Assembly (NCBI GenBank): GCA_900104565.1 | Contig: LT629952.1 | Location: forward strand, 1,239,604 to 1,303,603 | Direction: 5' to 3' | DNA length: 64,000 bases | DNA from: Ruminococcaceae bacterium Marseille-P2935 | GTDB taxonomy: Bacteria; Bacillota; Clostridia; Oscillospirales; Ruminococcaceae | In this document: positions 33,974-42,356 of the stretch, one piece after another | Numbering within the stretch: the stretch's first letter is position 1 | Layout: each line of letters opens with the position of its first letter | The notes under the pieces: generated by a model | Databases searched by the model: none | Told to the model about the DNA's origin: nothing | What the model saw: the letters and a program-made list of their open reading frames with translations, nothing else | Position numbers and translations under genes: made by a program

Positions 33974-34229
33974 AGGTATTGTGTACGAGTGCTTTGTACA
34001 AAAACTCTCGACATTGGATGTTTCGCTTGCTATCCCATACCAATCCTATGGTATCCGGGCTGTCTTTCATACTTCTAAAAGGAAACTCATCCTGAAAGAA
34101 ATTCCCGATATTTATTTTAACCCCCAAGCGGTCGCACACCTTGCCGAACTGATGAATCATCATCAGCTTTCCCTCGTGCATTTTGGGGACGTTGTGGAAG
34201 ACTTCTGCAGCAACGATTATCGTATTTGA
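33966..34229 (+). CDS. Small protein coupled to the XRE regulator (DUF6514-like)
   Basis: 87 aa: FKGIVYECFVQKLSTLDVSLAIPYQSYGIRAVF, then KLILKEIPDIYFNPQAVAHLAELMNHHQLSLVHFGDVVEDF. The YxSYGIRA strand followed by a C-terminal helix that ends in a D-x-x-EDF motif recalls small clostridial DUF6514-type proteins; assignment is tentative. ATG 33966 has AGGAGG 12 nt upstream. Co-translated with the XRE protein and perhaps its modulator. A weak hairpin TGTAG.GCGGC / GCCGC.CTACA (34237-34263) follows. Confidence 0.7.
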   Translation: MFKGIVYECFVQKLSTLDVSLAIPYQSYGIRAVFHTSKRKLILKEIPDIYFNPQAVAHLAELMNHHQLSLVHFGDVVEDFCSNDYRI

Positions 34230-34291
34230 AAAGTGTAGGGCGGCGTTTTATGCCGCTCTACATACTATAAAACTACATAAGGAGAGGTTAT

Positions 34292-35011
34292 ATGAAATGT
34301 CAAATTTGCGGTACAGAATATGAAGGCAATTATTGCCCTAAAGGGTGCAATTCCCCCAATTTTCAACAGGCTGCACAACAATCGAACGCACCACTCCAAT
34401 CAACGCCGCCTGTCAAGAAAAAAGCGGGTTGCCTCCAGTTCGGCCTGATTATTCTTGGAGTGTTCTTCGCAATTGGAATTCTTGGTATTGTTTTAAACGC
34501 TTTGGGCTTTATTAAGTCGGAAGAAGCTTCATCTGAAATGCCTGCCGGAACTACAGTTTCGTCTGATGTAACCCCAGGACAGTCTAATCTCCCGCCGGCG
34601 GAATCGCAAACTGCTTCAACATACGGGCTTGGGGAAGCCGCTGAATACAAGGGAATTAAAGTGACTATGGATAAACTCATTCAATCTGAGGGAGAAGGTT
34701 TATCCACCCCAGCTGATGGAAATGTATTCGTTGTAGTAGAGTTTACCATTGAAAACAATACTGATAAGGATATCTCTATTAGCTCTATTCTATCTTTTGA
34801 CGCTTATTATGACGATTTTTCTGTTACTCAAAGTATTTCTGCCGAAGTTGACAACGGTGGAAAATCATTGAATGGAACTGTGGGACCAGGTAAAAAAATT
34901 AATGGTATCTTAGGATATGAAGTTCCTTCCGATTGGAAAACCTTGGAGATCGCTTTCCAACCATCCGTATGGAACAATAAAAAACTTACTTTTTCTTGCG
35001 AAAATAACTAA
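34292..35011 (+). CDS. Zinc-ribbon, membrane-anchored DUF4352 protein
   Basis: 239 aa. N-terminal zinc-ribbon-like CQICGTEYEGNYCPKGC, Pro/Gln linker, one membrane segment (about 50-72, LQFGLIILGVFFAIGILGIVL), Ser/Pro-rich linker, then an extracellular DUF4352 immunoglobulin-like domain (GLGEAAEYKGIKVTMDKL ... FVVVEFTIENNTDKDISI ... LGYEVPSDWKTLEIAF). Cytosolic ribbon with outer Ig-like domain is a common Firmicutes surface architecture with unknown role. ATG 34292 with AAGGAGAGG upstream. Monocistronic. Confidence 0.85.
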   Translation: MKCQICGTEYEGNYCPKGCNSPNFQQAAQQSNAPLQSTPPVKKKAGCLQFGLIILGVFFAIGILGIVLNALGFIKSEEASSEMPAGTTVSSDVTPGQSNLPPAESQTASTYGLGEAAEYKGIKVTMDKLIQSEGEGLSTPADGNVFVVVEFTIENNTDKDISISSILSFDAYYDDFSVTQSISAEVDNGGKSLNGTVGPGKKINGILGYEVPSDWKTLEIAFQPSVWNNKKLTFSCENN

Positions 35012-35022
35012 ACAATCAACGT

Positions 35023-35056
35023 AAAGGCCCCCGCCATACAATTAGCGGGGGCTTTT
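35023..35056 (+). terminator. Terminator of the DUF4352 gene
   Basis: AAAG-CCCCCGC / GCGGGGG-CTTTT with a 10-nt loop. Confidence 0.85.
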
Positions 35057-35245
35057 AAAATCTGGTTTATATTCATAAAATTAAAAATCGGGCCACTCTA
35101 TTTTAAACCGCTATTTCATTTTGGTAAATATTTTATATCGTTTCCTTCTGATTAAAACCATCTCTTTTTTTTACTTTTTATTCAACTTGGCCAAGGAAAC
35201 CCGCTCACAATTTTAACAAAAACAAACTCATTTTCACCAGTTCAA

Positions 35246-35274
35246 TTGACAAAACAAACAAAACATTATATATT
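35246..35274 (+). promoter_or_regulatory. Promoter of the lipoprotein array
   Basis: TTGACA (35246-35251), 17-nt spacer, TATATT (35269-35274), 60 nt before the first lipoprotein gene. No internal promoter or terminator was seen in the array, so it may drive all eight genes. 35057-35245 is A/T-rich without a gene. Confidence 0.75.
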
Positions 35275-35333
35275 AAAGTCAACCAAACCCAACTATTTTA
35301 ACCAATAAAATCACACCGCTTGGAGGGGTAAAC

Positions 35334-36143
35334 TTGAATCAACCTAAAAATCCTCCCGCTGTTTGTAAAATATTCGCCCTACTTCTCATAACAGCCCTAC
35401 TTTTTACTAGCTGCCAGACTGGTAGCGGCACCACACAAAGCAGCACTTCCGACACAGCCTCCCCAGAAGAATTCACCCTCTTCGGCAAGCCGATCACTCA
35501 GGTGGACTGGAGCAACGCAGTCTCTAAAGATTTTAATGAACCTGCAACTGAGGAAGGGAAATATATCGATCAAATAATTAAACCATTTATTTACTATCCT
35601 TTTACACCCTATCCAGAATCATTGGAAAACTCAAATGATACTGTCTCCTCCTATTTAATAAAGTGGGCTTTAAATCGTTATACAAATGGATTTGATGATA
35701 AACACATTGAGGATTTTCCCATTGTGGATGATTCTGTCTCCCCTCCTATTCGTCAGATACCTGCAAATAATATTTTACAGTGTCTACGTCATGATTTTGG
35801 AAATATATCAGAAGAAACACTAACCTTGCTTATAAGAAATTCGGCGAACTATATTGATAATAAAGATGCAATAAATGATGATTTATATATTGATGTGGGG
35901 GGCCACTTTTCCTATTCTCTTGTAGATAAAGTTATTTTTCAAGAACCAAACATTTTGACTATCAAATTCAAATGGGTAAACTTGTCTAAAATGGTTCAGC
36001 AAAACACATTGAAACCAGAGTGGGAAAAGGATGTTGATTCTATCCTAAAAACCTGTCCTTACCGAAATGTTTCCTTAACAGTTCAGATTTTAAAAGATGG
36101 CTGGCAATATTTAGAATGTCAAGCACTCGAAGAATCAGCCTAG
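35334..36143 (+). CDS. Lipoprotein array gene 1 (subtype B)
   Basis: 269 aa. Signal peptide IFALLLITALLFTSC ends in a lipobox Cys (residue 24), so it is a membrane-anchored surface lipoprotein. A low-complexity Ser/Thr linker precedes LFGKPITQVDWSNAVSKDFNEP. The following domain (GFDDKHIEDFPIV, IPANNILQCL, FGNISEETL, DGWQYLECQALEESA) defines subtype B, shared with genes 2, 4 and 7. Start is TTG 35334 with GGAGGGG 5 nt upstream. First gene of the operon. I recognise no named family; a cell-surface binding or immunity-like role is possible but unsupported. Confidence 0.75.
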   Translation: MNQPKNPPAVCKIFALLLITALLFTSCQTGSGTTQSSTSDTASPEEFTLFGKPITQVDWSNAVSKDFNEPATEEGKYIDQIIKPFIYYPFTPYPESLENSNDTVSSYLIKWALNRYTNGFDDKHIEDFPIVDDSVSPPIRQIPANNILQCLRHDFGNISEETLTLLIRNSANYIDNKDAINDDLYIDVGGHFSYSLVDKVIFQEPNILTIKFKWVNLSKMVQQNTLKPEWEKDVDSILKTCPYRNVSLTVQILKDGWQYLECQALEESA

Positions 36144-36155
36144 GGAGTAAAAGCC

Positions 36156-36911
36156 ATGAAACTTTTTAAAAAATTTTCAGGTATTACAAAAGCACTTACC
36201 CTTCTCATTCTGCCCGCCCTACTGCTTACCAGCTGCCAGAATGGACGTGATATATCCTCCCCATCCCTTCCTGCCGTAACACGTGAACAAGCTAAAAAGC
36301 TGTATGAAGAATTTATATTTACTGCTGGAGAGTTAGATTTTCCCAGACAGATTGAGTTAAACGGATATAACGGGCCTTGGATTCGGTTCGCATTCAACCG
36401 TTATGAACAGGGATATCAGGGGAAAACATTATCTGACTTTACTATTTATTTGGAGGACGGTCCTATCGTGCTTTATGAAGCTCCCGCAGAGGATATTATA
36501 AATTGCTTAAACGCGTATTGGGATGGAATTGACAGCGAAGCTATCGTGAAAGATTCTTCTCTCTATGATACTGAAACAGATATCTGCAGGCAGCCTACCG
36601 GATTGGGGGGAGGTTTTCTACCCTATGTGGTCGGTGACATATTGAATGAAGCATCTTCTGATATTGTAACCATCACAGCATATCATTTCACATCCGGCCT
36701 ACCCAATGATATAGAGATAAGTGACGAAGCTTTATTGAAACTGGTAGATAGCGAAGAAGTATTTTATGACACAGCATTACTGAAGCTGCAGCTATTTGCC
36801 GATGGACATTGGCAGTATAAAAATTACCAATACATTTATAGAACAGAAAAGGGAGGTTGTGCCGAAACACAGCCTCCCTCTACAGAAACAAATATTAACT
36901 TATTGGGGTAA
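36156..36911 (+). CDS. Lipoprotein array gene 2 (diverged subtype B)
   Basis: 251 aa. Signal peptide FSGITKALTLLILPALLLTSC with lipobox, then a different linker (PSLPAVTREQAKKLYEEF) lacking the LFGKPL block. Domain: YEQGYQGKTLSDFTIYLED, APAEDIINCLNAYWDGID, PTGLGGGFLPYVVGDIL, LLKLQLFADGHWQYKNYQY, which follows the subtype B order. Its 5' end (GGGAGTAAAAGCC then MKLFKKFSGITKAL) is nearly identical in DNA to that of gene 5, although gene 5 has a subtype A body, showing signal-block exchange. C-terminal ~25 residues are unlike the others. Confidence 0.75.
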   Translation: MKLFKKFSGITKALTLLILPALLLTSCQNGRDISSPSLPAVTREQAKKLYEEFIFTAGELDFPRQIELNGYNGPWIRFAFNRYEQGYQGKTLSDFTIYLEDGPIVLYEAPAEDIINCLNAYWDGIDSEAIVKDSSLYDTETDICRQPTGLGGGFLPYVVGDILNEASSDIVTITAYHFTSGLPNDIEISDEALLKLVDSEEVFYDTALLKLQLFADGHWQYKNYQYIYRTEKGGCAETQPPSTETNINLLG

Positions 36912-37048
36912 GTTCACAAAATATCCCTATGAAACGCCGGAGAATATCCCGCCTCCTTTTATCCTCTTGGAACAATATACCCGATTAGATTCATTGTATA
37001 AGAGTTTCCACTGTTAGTACTGTCACTTTGTTTACACGCAAAAAACCC

Positions 37049-37108
37049 ATCACCTCGGACGAGGACGCCAAATGGCAGATTATTTCCTGTGTAAATCATA
37101 ATAAGTAA
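37049..37108 (+). pseudogene. 3' remnant of a ninth lipoprotein gene
   Basis: Twenty codons, ITSDEDAKWQIISCVNHNK plus stop, nearly identical to the C-termini of genes 3, 5 and 6 (RITSDEDAKWQIISCENKNK). No start, signal peptide or body precedes it: a subtype A gene whose upstream part was deleted, leaving the tail and the usual intergenic block (AACTGTCATGTAGAGGAGG) in front of gene 3. Confidence 0.8.
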
Positions 37109-37136
37109 AAAACTGTCATGTAGAGGAGGATGTTGT

Positions 37137-37991
37137 ATGTTAAAAAGGAAAAGCATCTTAAAGCTCATTTTTGTAATTGTCGCCTCTCTACTGCTTACCA
37201 GCTGCCAGAATGGCAGTAATATAGAACAAAGCAGCACTTCCAGCGAATCGGCACAAAGCTCTTCCTCCCCGGAGGAAGAAGTCACTCTATTCGGCAAGCC
37301 ATTAAATGAAATCGACTGGAACCCTGCCATCTCCAAAAACTATGAGACCATGTTTACAGCAAATGGCGGGGCTATGGAAAAATGTGAACTGAACAGCCAC
37401 GAAACCGCCGTGTTCCTGCGTAATATCATCCTGGCCTATAACACACACTTCCACACGGCCAGCTATCCAGCAGCAGTTCAAGAAACGGATCAATTTGTAA
37501 CCATGTGGGTCTATCTCGCAATCTACCGAATTCATGATGGATTCCACGGAAAAACCTGGGCAGATTACCCCTACCGCGGCAAACCTTTCCCGGACGGCTT
37601 TGTCCCGGAGTATTCCATCCCAGTTGGGGATATCGCCGACTGTTTAACCACTCTTTTTGAGTATCCCGGTGATAATATTCTGGAAAAGCTCCGTCTCTCC
37701 TACCAGTACCGCCCCGAAACCGATACCATTGACGAACCGCAATATGGCATAGGTCACAACGATATGGCCGTCATCTCTATTGACAATGTAACTAGGGTAA
37801 ACACAAATACTCTGCAGCTGAATTACACCGCTTGGGATTATCTAAGTTTTGCAGACACAAACTCCAACCTTAGCTATGAGGCCTTTTTACAAAAGGCTGA
37901 GAAAAACTACACCATGGAAATGACCGTCCGAATCACCTCGGATGAGGACGCCAAATGGCAGATTATTTCCTGTGAAAATAAAAACAAGTAA
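37137..37991 (+). CDS. Lipoprotein array gene 3 (subtype A)
   Basis: 284 aa. Signal peptide LKLIFVIVASLLLTSC with lipobox Cys, linker SNIEQSSTSSESAQSSSSPE, then LFGKPLNEIDW. Subtype A body: SKNYETMF, ELNSHETAVFLRNIILAYN, YRIHDGFHGKTWADYPYRG, FPDGFVPEYSIPVGDIADC, YQYRPETDTIDEPQYGIG, YEAFLQKAEKNYTMEMTV, ITSDEDAKWQIISC. Strong site AGAGGAGG 7 nt before the ATG. Preceded by the pseudogene tail, so the intergenic block here belongs to the lost copy. Confidence 0.78.
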   Translation: MLKRKSILKLIFVIVASLLLTSCQNGSNIEQSSTSSESAQSSSSPEEEVTLFGKPLNEIDWNPAISKNYETMFTANGGAMEKCELNSHETAVFLRNIILAYNTHFHTASYPAAVQETDQFVTMWVYLAIYRIHDGFHGKTWADYPYRGKPFPDGFVPEYSIPVGDIADCLTTLFEYPGDNILEKLRLSYQYRPETDTIDEPQYGIGHNDMAVISIDNVTRVNTNTLQLNYTAWDYLSFADTNSNLSYEAFLQKAEKNYTMEMTVRITSDEDAKWQIISCENKNK

Positions 37992-38020
37992 AAAAACTGT
38001 CATGTAGAGGAGGATGTTGT

Positions 38021-38854
38021 ATGTTAAAAGGGAAAAGCATCTTAAAGCTCATTTTTGTAATCGTCTCCTCTCTACTGCTTACCAGCTGCCAAACTGGCAG
38101 TAACATGGAACAAAGCAGCTGTACCAGCGAATCGGTACAAAGCTCGTCCTCGCCAGAGGAAGAAGTCACCCTGTTTGGCAAGCCGATCACTCAGATAAAC
38201 TGGAGCAACGCAGTCTCGAAAGATTTTAATGAACCCACCACAGAAGAAGGGAAATATATCGATACCATCTTACGTGGATTGGTCAATCGCAACCTGATTC
38301 CTTATCCGGATCAACTTATTCAAGCGTCTCAGTCTGCTAATCAAGACACTTGTTCTGCAATTGACTTCTGGGTAGATTGGGCTATTCAAAAATATAAAAA
38401 TGAGGGATTTAACGGAAAATCCATTCAAGATTTTCCAACCGTAATACAAGACGGAGTCAAAATTGCCAAAATCCCGTTAGAAGATATTGTTTCCTGTTTA
38501 AAATTTTACTTTGGTAATATTGATAACCTGTCGTACGAAACTTACGTAAGGTCCTCCATTCTTTATCATAACGAAAATCAGTCTGTTTACGATAACTTAT
38601 GGGTGGGTGGAAGCGGTTACCCCAATTATCTAATTCATGAGGTTACTATGGATAAGGGAAACCTCTTGAATATCATTTTTTACAGTGTCAATACCATCGG
38701 TCCCGGTTCAAGCGGTCTATTACCCGAAGATTGGAAATCAGATATTACAGCCACTCTGGAAATTTGCAATTATCAGTCCTATTTATTACAAGTAAAAATC
38801 TTTCCTGACCACTGGCAATATTTAAAATGTCAAATATTCGAAAAATCAGCCTAG
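38021..38854 (+). CDS. Lipoprotein array gene 4 (subtype B)
   Basis: 277 aa. The signal peptide, linker and LFGKP block match gene 3 almost exactly (SLLLTSCQTGSNMEQSS), then switch to the subtype B body of gene 1: PITQINWSNAVSKDFNEP, TTEEGKYIDTIL, GFNGKSIQDFPTV, IPLEDIVSCLKFYFGNID, DHWQYLKCQIFEKSA. The switch point at ..LFGKP../..ITQ.. is a visible recombination joint. Twenty-nine nt of conserved spacer with AGAGGAGG precede the ATG. Confidence 0.78.
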   Translation: MLKGKSILKLIFVIVSSLLLTSCQTGSNMEQSSCTSESVQSSSSPEEEVTLFGKPITQINWSNAVSKDFNEPTTEEGKYIDTILRGLVNRNLIPYPDQLIQASQSANQDTCSAIDFWVDWAIQKYKNEGFNGKSIQDFPTVIQDGVKIAKIPLEDIVSCLKFYFGNIDNLSYETYVRSSILYHNENQSVYDNLWVGGSGYPNYLIHEVTMDKGNLLNIIFYSVNTIGPGSSGLLPEDWKSDITATLEICNYQSYLLQVKIFPDHWQYLKCQIFEKSA

Positions 38855-38866
38855 GGAGTAAAAGCC

Positions 38867-39748
38867 ATGAAACTTTTTAAAATATTTTCAGGTATTACAA
38901 AAGCACTTACCCTTCTCATTCTGCCCGCCCTACTGCTTACTAGCTGCCAGAATGGCAGTAATATAGAACAAAGCAGCTATACCAGCGAATCGGCACAAAG
39001 CTCGTCCTCCCCGGAGGAAGCAGTCACCCTGTTCGGTAAACCATTAAATGAAATTGACTGGAGCCCTGCAATCTCCAAAAACTATGAGACCATGTTCCGG
39101 GAGGATGGTTTCCCCGTGGATGGTTATGAACATAATAACCACGAAACCGCCGTGTTCCTGCGAAAGATCATCCTAGCTTATAGTTATATATTCCACCAGT
39201 CCGATTATCCATCAGCAATTGAAAAAACCGATCAATATTCTGAGCACATTAACACGATTGATGAATGGGTCTATTTCGCAATCTCCCGCATTCGAGACGG
39301 GTTTCACGGAAAAACCTGGGCAGATTATCCCTATCATGGTGAGCCCTTCCCAGACGGTTTTATCCCACAGTATTCCATTCCTGCCGAGGATATTGCTGAC
39401 TGTCTGAGCTCCTTTTTTGTATATCCGGGCGACATGCTAAAAAAAATCCGCTGTGCCTACCAGTACCGCCCTGATACTGATACCATTGACGAGCCGCAAT
39501 ACGGCTGGGGAGGCCACCCCATGGGGTGCATATCAATCGACAGCGTTGCCGCATCCAGCCAGGATGCGTTACTGCTTCGGTACTCTGTTTGGGATTTTGT
39601 GAGTTTTTTTGACACAAGCTCCGATCGAAGCTATGAGGCCTTTTTGCAAAAGGCTGAGAAAAACTACACCATGGAAATGACCGTCCGAATCACCTCGGAC
39701 GAGGACGCCAAATGGCAGATTATTTCCTGTGAAAATAAAAACAAGTAA
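38867..39748 (+). CDS. Lipoprotein array gene 5 (subtype A)
   Basis: 293 aa. Signal block MKLFKIFSGITKALTLLILP as in gene 2, then the common linker (SYTSESAQSSSSPEEAVTLF) and a subtype A body: PLNEIDWSPAISKNYETMF, NNHETAVFLRKIILAYS, IRDGFHGKTWADYPYHGE, IPAEDIADCLSSFFVYPGDM, YQYRPDTDTIDEPQYGWGG, ending ITSDEDAKWQIISCENKNK. Only 12 nt separate it from gene 4. Mosaic of two lineages. Confidence 0.78.
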   Translation: MKLFKIFSGITKALTLLILPALLLTSCQNGSNIEQSSYTSESAQSSSSPEEAVTLFGKPLNEIDWSPAISKNYETMFREDGFPVDGYEHNNHETAVFLRKIILAYSYIFHQSDYPSAIEKTDQYSEHINTIDEWVYFAISRIRDGFHGKTWADYPYHGEPFPDGFIPQYSIPAEDIADCLSSFFVYPGDMLKKIRCAYQYRPDTDTIDEPQYGWGGHPMGCISIDSVAASSQDALLLRYSVWDFVSFFDTSSDRSYEAFLQKAEKNYTMEMTVRITSDEDAKWQIISCENKNK

Positions 39749-39777
39749 AAAAACTGTCATGTAGAGGAGGATGTTGT

Positions 39778-40650
39778 ATGTTAAAAAGGAAAAGCATCTT
39801 AAAGTTCATTTTTGTTATTGTCACCTCTCTACTGCTTACCAGCTGCCAGACTGGCAGTAACATGGAACAAAGCAGCACTTCCAGCGAATCGGCACAAAGC
39901 TCGTCCTCCCCGGAGGAAGAAGTCACTCTATTCGGTAAACCATTAAATGAAATTGACTGGAGCCCTGCCATCTCCAAAAACTATGAGACCATGTTTACGG
40001 AAGGTGGCGGTCCTACATACGACTATGAACTGAACAGCCACGAAACCGCCGTGTTCCTACGGGATGTCATAAAGAGCTACAATGTAATATTTCACCAGAA
40101 GGACTATCCTTCTGCGATTGAAGATACCTATTTGTACACCCCACATCTTAACTCGATTGATGTATGGGTACGGTTTGCAGAATACCGCATTCGGGACGGG
40201 TTCCACGGAAAAACTTGGGAAGATTACCCCTATCTTGGTGAACCGTACCCGGATTACTTTCACGATCAGTATTCTATCCCAGTGGAGGATATCGCCGATT
40301 GCCTGGGTTCTTTCTTTGAATATTCGGGTGATATGCTAAAAAAAATTCGCTGTGCCTACCAATACAGCCCTGAGACTGATACCATAGATAAACTGCAGTA
40401 CGACTGGTCGCCAGGCATTTATATGGGGTATATTTCGATCGACAACGCCATTGCAACCGGCCCAAATTCCCTTCAGATTCGGTACTCTATTTGGGATTAT
40501 GTAAGCTTTGCCGACAAAAATTACGACCGCAGCTATGAGGCCTTTTTGCAAAAAGCTGAGAAAAACTACACCATGGAAATGACCGTCCGAATCACCTCGG
40601 ACGAGGACGCCAAATGGCAGATTATTTCCTGTGAAAGTAAAAACAAGTAA
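39778..40650 (+). CDS. Lipoprotein array gene 6 (subtype A)
   Basis: 290 aa. Signal peptide LKFIFVIVTSLLLTSC, common linker, then subtype A body: SPAISKNYETMFTEGGG, ELNSHETAVFLRDVIKSYN, IRDGFHGKTWEDYPYLGE, IPVEDIADCLGSFFEYSGDM, and the same C-terminal 40 residues as genes 3 and 5, also near-identical in DNA. The central 100 residues vary more than both ends. Spacer and AGAGGAGG site identical to those of genes 3, 4 and 7. Confidence 0.78.
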   Translation: MLKRKSILKFIFVIVTSLLLTSCQTGSNMEQSSTSSESAQSSSSPEEEVTLFGKPLNEIDWSPAISKNYETMFTEGGGPTYDYELNSHETAVFLRDVIKSYNVIFHQKDYPSAIEDTYLYTPHLNSIDVWVRFAEYRIRDGFHGKTWEDYPYLGEPYPDYFHDQYSIPVEDIADCLGSFFEYSGDMLKKIRCAYQYSPETDTIDKLQYDWSPGIYMGYISIDNAIATGPNSLQIRYSIWDYVSFADKNYDRSYEAFLQKAEKNYTMEMTVRITSDEDAKWQIISCESKNK

Positions 40651-40678
40651 AAAACTGTCATGTAGAGGAGGATGTTGT

Positions 40679-41458
40679 ATGTTAAAAAAGAAAAGCATCT
40701 TAAAGTTCATTTTTGTTATTGTCGCCTCTCTACTGCTTACCAGCTGCCAGACTGGCAGTAATATAGAACAAAGTAGCTGTTCCAGCGAATCAGCACAGAG
40801 CGCAGCCTTCCCAGAAGAAGTCACCCTGTTTGGCAAGCCTTTATCAGATGTGGATTGGAACAATGCCATATCAATTATTGGTTCTTCCACCACGCCCGAA
40901 GGGGAATATGTTGGGAATATCGTAAAAACACTTTTCTGTACCATTGGTTTTCCCTACCCGGAATACTATACAGAAACACCTGAACCAGCCCTAAACGGTT
41001 TGATGGGGTTCGTGGTAGAAACTTACCGCAATGGCTTCAACCACAAAACTCTGAACGATTTTCCGTTATACGATAAAGAATTATCGCAACATAAAATTCC
41101 TTTAGAGGATGTCGTTCTATGCTTGAACAATTACTTTGGCAGTGTGGATAATTGGGAATCGATTCTAAAAGCGTCAAATCTTTATCTAAAAGATGATAAC
41201 TCTTGTCTGGAACCCTTAGGCTTAGGCGGTGGAATCAGTGCTGTTCTGATTGACCAGGTAACATTAAGGGAAGGCAATATTTTAGAAATTAGCACGGGTT
41301 CTCTTGTGGATATTCCAGATCAGTTGATTGAAAAAATCCCGGATCCTACCACGGTATCGGAAATCAAAGAACTGCCCGAATATTCTTCTTCCATCCTCAC
41401 CATACGTATCTTCAACGATCATTGGCAATGTATAAAGTGGCAAAAAGTAGGAGTATAA
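40679..41458 (+). CDS. Lipoprotein array gene 7 (subtype B)
   Basis: 259 aa from ATG 40679, which has AGAGGAGG 7 nt upstream and yields the shared signal peptide LKFIFVIVASLLLTSC. Linker slightly shortened (SAQSAAFPEEVTLFGKPL), then subtype B: SDVDWNNAISIIGSS, NGFNHKTLNDFPLYD, IPLEDVVLCLNNYFGSVDN, LGLGGGISAVLIDQVTL, NDHWQCIKWQKVGV. Overlapping upstream frame to 40631 is not used. Confidence 0.78.
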   Translation: MLKKKSILKFIFVIVASLLLTSCQTGSNIEQSSCSSESAQSAAFPEEVTLFGKPLSDVDWNNAISIIGSSTTPEGEYVGNIVKTLFCTIGFPYPEYYTETPEPALNGLMGFVVETYRNGFNHKTLNDFPLYDKELSQHKIPLEDVVLCLNNYFGSVDNWESILKASNLYLKDDNSCLEPLGLGGGISAVLIDQVTLREGNILEISTGSLVDIPDQLIEKIPDPTTVSEIKELPEYSSSILTIRIFNDHWQCIKWQKVGV

Positions 41459-41460
41459 AT

Positions 41461-42327
41461 ATGATTAATAAAAACAATTTTATTATAAAAACCTTGTTAT
41501 TAATTATAACGGCAACCTTACTGCTTACTAGCTGCCAGACTGGCAGTAATATAGAACAAAGCAGCACTTCCAGCGAATCGGTACAAAGCTCGTCCTCCCC
41601 GGAGGAAGAAGTCATTCTATTCGGCAAACCATTAAATGAAATCGACTGGAGCCCTGCAATCTCCCAGAGTTTTGAGACCATGTTCGAGACTCCTAACCGT
41701 GCTGTATCCGGCTACGAACTGAACAGCCATGAAACCGCCATGTTTTTGCGGGATATTATTGGGAACCATCATACAGCATTTTTTAATGTATCTTATCCAT
41801 CGGTTATTCAATTAAATGATACCAACTGGATCAAAGGGTGGGTAAACTATGCGCTTTATCGCATCCGGGACGGTTTCCGGGGAAAAAATTGGGCGGATTA
41901 TCCCTATCACGGGGAGCCGTTCCCGGACGGTTTCGTCCCGCAGTTTTCCATTCCGGTGGAGGAAATCGCCGATTGCCTGAGTGCCTACTATGATTATCCT
42001 GGGGACATGCTGGAAAAAATTCGTCTCGTTCAGTACTACCGACCCGAGACTGATACCATTGATGAAGCGCAATTTGGCTGGGGAGGCGGTCATGCAGGCT
42101 ATGCAGGATTCATATCGATTGACAGTGTCGTCGCCGCCAGCTCCAATACCCTTCAGATTCGGTATTCCGATTGGGATTATGGTTTTTTCTCCGATTTAAA
42201 TTCAGACCAGAGCTACGAAGCCTTTTTAGAGCAAGGGCAGAAAGATTTTACAATGGAGATAACCGTCCGAATCACCTCGGATGAGGACGCCAAATGGCAG
42301 ATTGTCTCCTGCAGCACAATAGAATAA
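41461..42327 (+). CDS. Lipoprotein array gene 8 (subtype A)
   Basis: 288 aa from ATG 41461 (GGAG 7 nt upstream), 2 nt after gene 7. The signal peptide is unlike the others (INKNNFIIKTLLLIITATLL) but regains LLLTSCQTGSNIEQSS and the common linker. Subtype A body: SPAISQSFETMF, ELNSHETAMFLRDIIGNHH, IRDGFRGKNWADYPYHGE, IPVEEIADCLSAYYDYPGDM, YYRPETDTIDEAQFGWGGG, ITSDEDAKWQIVSC. Last gene, directly before the terminator. Confidence 0.78.
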   Translation: MINKNNFIIKTLLLIITATLLLTSCQTGSNIEQSSTSSESVQSSSSPEEEVILFGKPLNEIDWSPAISQSFETMFETPNRAVSGYELNSHETAMFLRDIIGNHHTAFFNVSYPSVIQLNDTNWIKGWVNYALYRIRDGFRGKNWADYPYHGEPFPDGFVPQFSIPVEEIADCLSAYYDYPGDMLEKIRLVQYYRPETDTIDEAQFGWGGGHAGYAGFISIDSVVAASSNTLQIRYSDWDYGFFSDLNSDQSYEAFLEQGQKDFTMEITVRITSDEDAKWQIVSCSTIE

Positions 42328-42354
42328 AAAAAGGGGGCCTTTGGCCCCCTTTTT
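42328..42354. terminator. Bidirectional terminator between lipoprotein array and prophage
   Basis: AAAAAGGGGGCC-TTT-GGCCCCCTTTTT. Ends the plus-strand array and the minus-strand ricin-CHAP gene, whose stop is 2 nt away. Confidence 0.92.
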
Positions 42355-42356
42355 CT

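Noticed and set aside
35334-42327. Array considered as a possible CRISPR or cassette chromosome structure
   Set aside because: Repeats are whole genes with lipoprotein signals and no short spaced direct repeats or cas genes occur in the window.
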